A stretch of 35,351 nt of DNA from contig JANZZL010000119.1 in the NCBI GenBank assembly GCA_026419405.1, positions 1 through 35,351 of the forward strand, read 5' to 3'. This document shows, piece by piece, positions 33,029 through 35,351 of this stretch. Numbering within the stretch: position 1 is the stretch's first letter; each line of letters starts with the position of its first letter. The stretch comes from Paracoccaceae bacterium. Its GTDB lineage: Bacteria; Pseudomonadota; Alphaproteobacteria; Rhodobacterales; Rhodobacteraceae. The translations under genes and the position numbers were made by a program. The notes below the pieces were generated by a model that was not told the DNA's origin, did not search any database, and saw nothing but the letters and a program-made list of their open reading frames with translations.

Positions 33029-34620
33029 CCCGGCGCGAGGCGGGCGAGCAGCGGGGCGGGATCGACCCCCTCGAGCGTGCCGGACGTGATCCGGCGCGGC
33101 CCGAGGCGGGTGGCGGCGAAGGCGCCGGCGACCTCGGGCGGGGCGGTGCGGGCGAGCGCCGCGGCGGCCAGCAGCAGCGCCGTGTCCTCGGCAAAGGCGC
33201 GCGCCTCGGCCTCCCCCGGCGGCCGACGCCAGCGCGCGGCATGGGCGGCAAGCGCGGCATCGTAGGCGGCCGAGCTGCCGCGCGCCCCGGCGAGGTCGGC
33301 CGCCAGCGCCTCGGCGGCGAGCGGCAGCTTCGCCAGCGTGCGCAGGATGTCGAGGCAGATGACGTTGCCCGAACCCTCCCAGATGCCGTTCAGCGGCGCC
33401 TCGCGGTAGAGCATCGGCAGCGGCGTGTCCTCGACATAGCCCATGCCGCCCAGCACCTCCATCGCCTCGGCCACGACGCGGGGGCAGAGCTTGTTGTTGA
33501 GATACTTGGCGAGCGCCACCGCGAGCCGGGCGAAGGCGCGCTCGCCATCCGAGGCGCCGTCGAAGGCGCGGGCGACGCGGAAGGCAAGCGCCAGCGCGCC
33601 CTCGAGGTCGAGCGCGAGGTCGGCCAGCACCCGCGCCATCAGCGGCTGGTCGATCAGCCGGCGCTGGAAGGCGGTGCGATGCGCGGCCCAGTGCCAGGCC
33701 TCGGCCAGGGCCGCGCGCATGAGCCCGGCGGGCGCCACGGCGGTATCGAGCCGGGTGTGGTGCACCATCTCGAGGATCGTGGCGATGCCCCGGCCCTCCT
33801 CGCCCAGCCGGAGGGCGAAGGCGCCGTGATACTCGATCTCGGCCGAGGCATTGGCGCGGTTGCCGAGCTTGTCCTTCAGCCGCATCAGGTGGATGGCGTT
33901 GAGCCCGCCGTCGGGCAGCCGGCGCGGCACGAGGAAGCAGGTGAGCCCCCGCCCGGTCTGCGCCAGCGTCAGGAAGGCGTCCGACATCGGCGCCGAGCAG
34001 AACCACTTGTGCCCGGCGAGCCGCCAGGCGCCGTCCGCGGGTTCGGCGCGGGTGGCATTGGCGCGCAGGTCCGATCCGCCCTGCCGCTCGGTCATCGCCA
34101 TGCCCATGGTCACGCCGCGCTTGGCCGCGGCGGGGATGTCGGCCGGGTCGTAGAGGGCGGCGGTCAGGCGCGGGCGCCATTCGGCCGCAAGGCCGGGCTC
34201 GGCCGCAAGCGCCGGGACGGCGGCGTAGGTCATCGTCATCGGGCAGCAGGTGCCGGGCTCGACCGTCGCGTGCAGGTAGACCATCGCCGCATGGGTGGCG
34301 TGGCGCCCGCCGGTCCAGGGACCGGCGGCATAGCCCTGGCCGAGGCCGAGCCCGAGCAGCGCGTGGTAGCCGGGGTGGAACTCCACCCGGTCGATGCGCC
34401 GTCCGGTGCGGTCGAAGCGGTGCAGCTCGGGCGGGTGCCGTTCGGCCGCGCGTGCCGCCTCGCGCAGCGCCGGCGCGGCGAGCGCCGCGCCGTAGCGGGC
34501 AAGCGCCGCCGCATCCGCCCCGGCGGCCAGCGCCGCCGCACGCAGCGGCGCGTCGCAGGCCCAGGGGTCGGCCGCGGCCGGCGGCCCCGGCTGGTTCGTC
34601 ACCTCGGCGGTCGCATCCAT
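33025..34620 (-). CDS. Acyl-CoA dehydrogenase, AidB-like
   Basis: 531 residues, within the range of AidB-type (ACAD) proteins rather than the about 390 of short- and medium-chain enzymes. The N-terminal AidB-specific domain (to about 170; ELHRFDRTGRRIDRVEFHPGYH) is followed by FAD-binding segments GMAMTERQGGSDLRANAT and GHKWFCSAPMSDAF, and the active-site region LNGIWEGSGNVICLDILR with the catalytic Glu. E. coli AidB belongs to the adaptive response to alkylation damage; most alphaproteobacterial homologues are annotated as isovaleryl-CoA dehydrogenase-like with unknown substrate. No strong ribosome site precedes ATG 34620. It ends within the kinase gene's stop on the opposite strand. Confidence 0.9.
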   Translation of the reverse strand: MDATAEVTNQPGPPAAADPWACDAPLRAAALAAGADAAALARYGAALAAPALREAARAAERHPPELHRFDRTGRRIDRVEFHPGYHALLGLGLGQGYAAGPWTGGRHATHAAMVYLHATVEPGTCCPMTMTYAAVPALAAEPGLAAEWRPRLTAALYDPADIPAAAKRGVTMGMAMTERQGGSDLRANATRAEPADGAWRLAGHKWFCSAPMSDAFLTLAQTGRGLTCFLVPRRLPDGGLNAIHLMRLKDKLGNRANASAEIEYHGAFALRLGEEGRGIATILEMVHHTRLDTAVAPAGLMRAALAEAWHWAAHRTAFQRRLIDQPLMARVLADLALDLEGALALAFRVARAFDGASDGERAFARLAVALAKYLNNKLCPRVVAEAMEVLGGMGYVEDTPLPMLYREAPLNGIWEGSGNVICLDILRTLAKLPLAAEALAADLAGARGSSAAYDAALAAHAARWRRPPGEAEARAFAEDTALLLAAAALARTAPPEVAGAFAATRLGPRRITSGTLEGVDPAPLLARLAPG

Positions 34621-34754
34621 CGCGCCACTCTAGCGCAGCCGCCACGCGCGCGGAATCGCGCAGATCGGGGATTCACAAGGCCCGGCGGCTGTGCCACTCT
34701 TGCCCGCGCAGCCGCCCGGAAGAGGCGGCGGGGCAAGGCATCGAGCGGACAGGC

Positions 34755-35057
34755 ATGAGCGAGACCCCGAACCGGCCGACCCTTGGCGTCGTCGCCTACT
34801 TCGCCCTTGCGCTCACCGCGGGCACCTACTTCACCTTCGCGGCCGTCCAGGGCGATTACGGCCTCTTCCGGCGGATCCAGATCCAGGCCGAACGCGAGCG
34901 GCTCGCGGCCGAACTCGCGGTGCTCGAGGCCGAGGTCGCGCGGATGGAGAACCTCACGCGCCGCCTCTCGGACCGCTACCTCGACCTCGACCTGCTCGAC
35001 GAACGCGCCCGCGCGGTGCTGGGCATGATCCGGCACGACGAGATCGTGATCCGCTAG
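34755..35057 (+). CDS. ftsB: Cell-division protein FtsB/DivIC (septum formation initiator)
   Basis: 100 residues. A short cytoplasmic N-terminus, one membrane helix (about 10-30; GVVAYFALALTAGTYFTF), then a periplasmic coiled coil (about 38-70; RIQIQAERERLAAELAVLEAEV) and a conserved end DLLDERARAVLGMIRHDEIVI. This is the FtsB/DivIC build; FtsB works with FtsL and FtsQ in the divisome. The position just before pdhA is usual in Rhodobacterales and supports the call. The start has only a weak AGGC upstream. Confidence 0.88.
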   Translation: MSETPNRPTLGVVAYFALALTAGTYFTFAAVQGDYGLFRRIQIQAERERLAAELAVLEAEVARMENLTRRLSDRYLDLDLLDERARAVLGMIRHDEIVIR

Positions 35058-35075
35058 CCGTCCGGAGGGCGCGGC

Positions 35076-35091
35076 GCGGCGCGCGCGCCGC
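35076..35091. other. 16-bp palindrome after ftsB
   Basis: GCGGCGCGCGCGCCGC is a perfect inverted repeat 18 bases past the ftsB stop, followed by nested GGCGCC palindromes to about 35131. It could form hairpins that slow or end transcription before pdhA, but there is no T-tract. Confidence 0.35.
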
Positions 35092-35185
35092 CGGCGCCCG
35101 ACCTGCGCCCGGGGCGCCGGGGCGCCGGGCGCGACGCGGCGGAACTTTTCGGTTTCCAATTCGCCCGCCGATGCGGTAATGGATG

Positions 35186-35199
35186 GTTTAAGGCTAAAC
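35186..35199. promoter_or_regulatory. AT-rich inverted repeat in the pdhA promoter region
   Basis: GTTTA, four bases (AGGC), TAAAC: a short dyad in the only AT-rich stretch (about 35153-35205) of the 174-bp gap between ftsB and pdhA. It lies 33 bases before the pdhA start, overlapping where a -10 (for example TAAACT) would be. It may be a regulator site; no regulator is proposed. Confidence 0.4.
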
Positions 35200-35231
35200 T
35201 ATTTCCGCCGCAGTGAGGGAGGACGCCCGCG

Positions 35232-35351
35232 ATGGCCGAGAGGAAAGCCGCCGCAAGACCTGCCGCGAAATCGCCCGCCACCCCCAACGTCTCGAAGGAG
35301 GAGCTCCTCGGCTACTACCGCGGGATGCTGCTGATCCGCCGATTCGAGGAG
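35232..35351 (+). CDS. pdhA: Pyruvate dehydrogenase E1 component, alpha subunit (5' partial)
   Basis: First 40 codons only; the gene runs off the right edge. After a basic Ala/Lys/Pro-rich leader, the sequence VSKEELLGYYRGMLLIRRFEE is the conserved opening of alphaproteobacterial PDH E1 alpha, which with E1 beta decarboxylates pyruvate using thiamine diphosphate. GGGAGG precedes ATG 35232. The preceding ftsB gene matches the usual order. Confidence 0.9.
   Translation, partial: MAERKAAARPAAKSPATPNVSKEELLGYYRGMLLIRRFEE

Noticed and set aside
31649-34645. 998-codon minus-strand open frame
   Set aside because: It is a shadow of the acyl-CoA dehydrogenase (frame-shifted) and the antisense of the sensor kinase; composition is Arg/Ala/Gly-rich without recognisable domains.

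Overview
The window is a very GC-rich alphaproteobacterial chromosome segment. The RTX protein, the FtsB-pdhA order at the right edge and the arginase / ornithine cyclodeaminase / Lrp group together suggest Rhodobacterales (Paracoccaceae or Roseobacteraceae); no rRNA or marker gene allows a closer call. Genes are densely packed, with many ATGA start/stop overlaps.

Layout. 1-2351 (-): 5' part of a large secreted RTX calcium-binding protein, running off the left edge. 2581-2664 (-): tRNA-Leu(CAA) with a recognisable promoter. 2706-6161: housekeeping and unknown genes: a membrane-anchored zinc metallopeptidase, an unrecognised two-gene unit (helix-hairpin-helix/carboxypeptidase-regulatory-like protein plus a small MuF-like Cys/His protein), a YqaA/DedA membrane protein and DsbB. 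6170-8680: Lrp-type regulator divergent from arginase and ornithine cyclodeaminase (arginine to ornithine to proline). 8759-12002: malonyl-CoA synthetase convergent with a second acyl-CoA ligase.

12101-30414 is an approximately 18 kb sugar-catabolism island. It holds a complete CUT1 ABC importer (ATPase on -, binding protein and two permeases on +), an SGNH esterase, FucU mutarotase, two PfkB/ribokinase-type kinases, an FGGY kinase next to SgcX-like (M42) and SgcQ-like (BtpA) proteins, an aldo/keto reductase plus amidohydrolase-type lactonase, a TIM-barrel isomerase, a GntR regulator, a UxaA-family dehydratase and an SDR dehydrogenase. FucU, the reductase, the lactonase, the UxaA-family dehydratase and the SDR fit a non-phosphorylative L-fucose-type route (L-fucose, L-galactose or D-arabinose); the kinases and isomerase suggest a second, phosphorylative branch. 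The perfect 12-bp palindrome CTAACATGTTAG occurs at the transporter's divergent promoter and at the gntR/uxaA promoter, which suggests GntR links both ends of the island.

Two non-coding stretches stand out. At 13022-13375 the 5' end of the first ribokinase gene is imperfectly duplicated with a 186-bp period. At 24979-25455, between convergent operons, six about 28-bp palindromic repeats recur every 60-66 bp, a CRISPR-like spacing without cas genes in the window.

30537-33028 is a PepSY-like secreted protein with an OmpR/sensor-kinase pair, preceded by an 11-bp direct repeat. The window closes with an AidB-type acyl-CoA dehydrogenase (-), FtsB (+) and the first 40 codons of pyruvate dehydrogenase E1 alpha (+).
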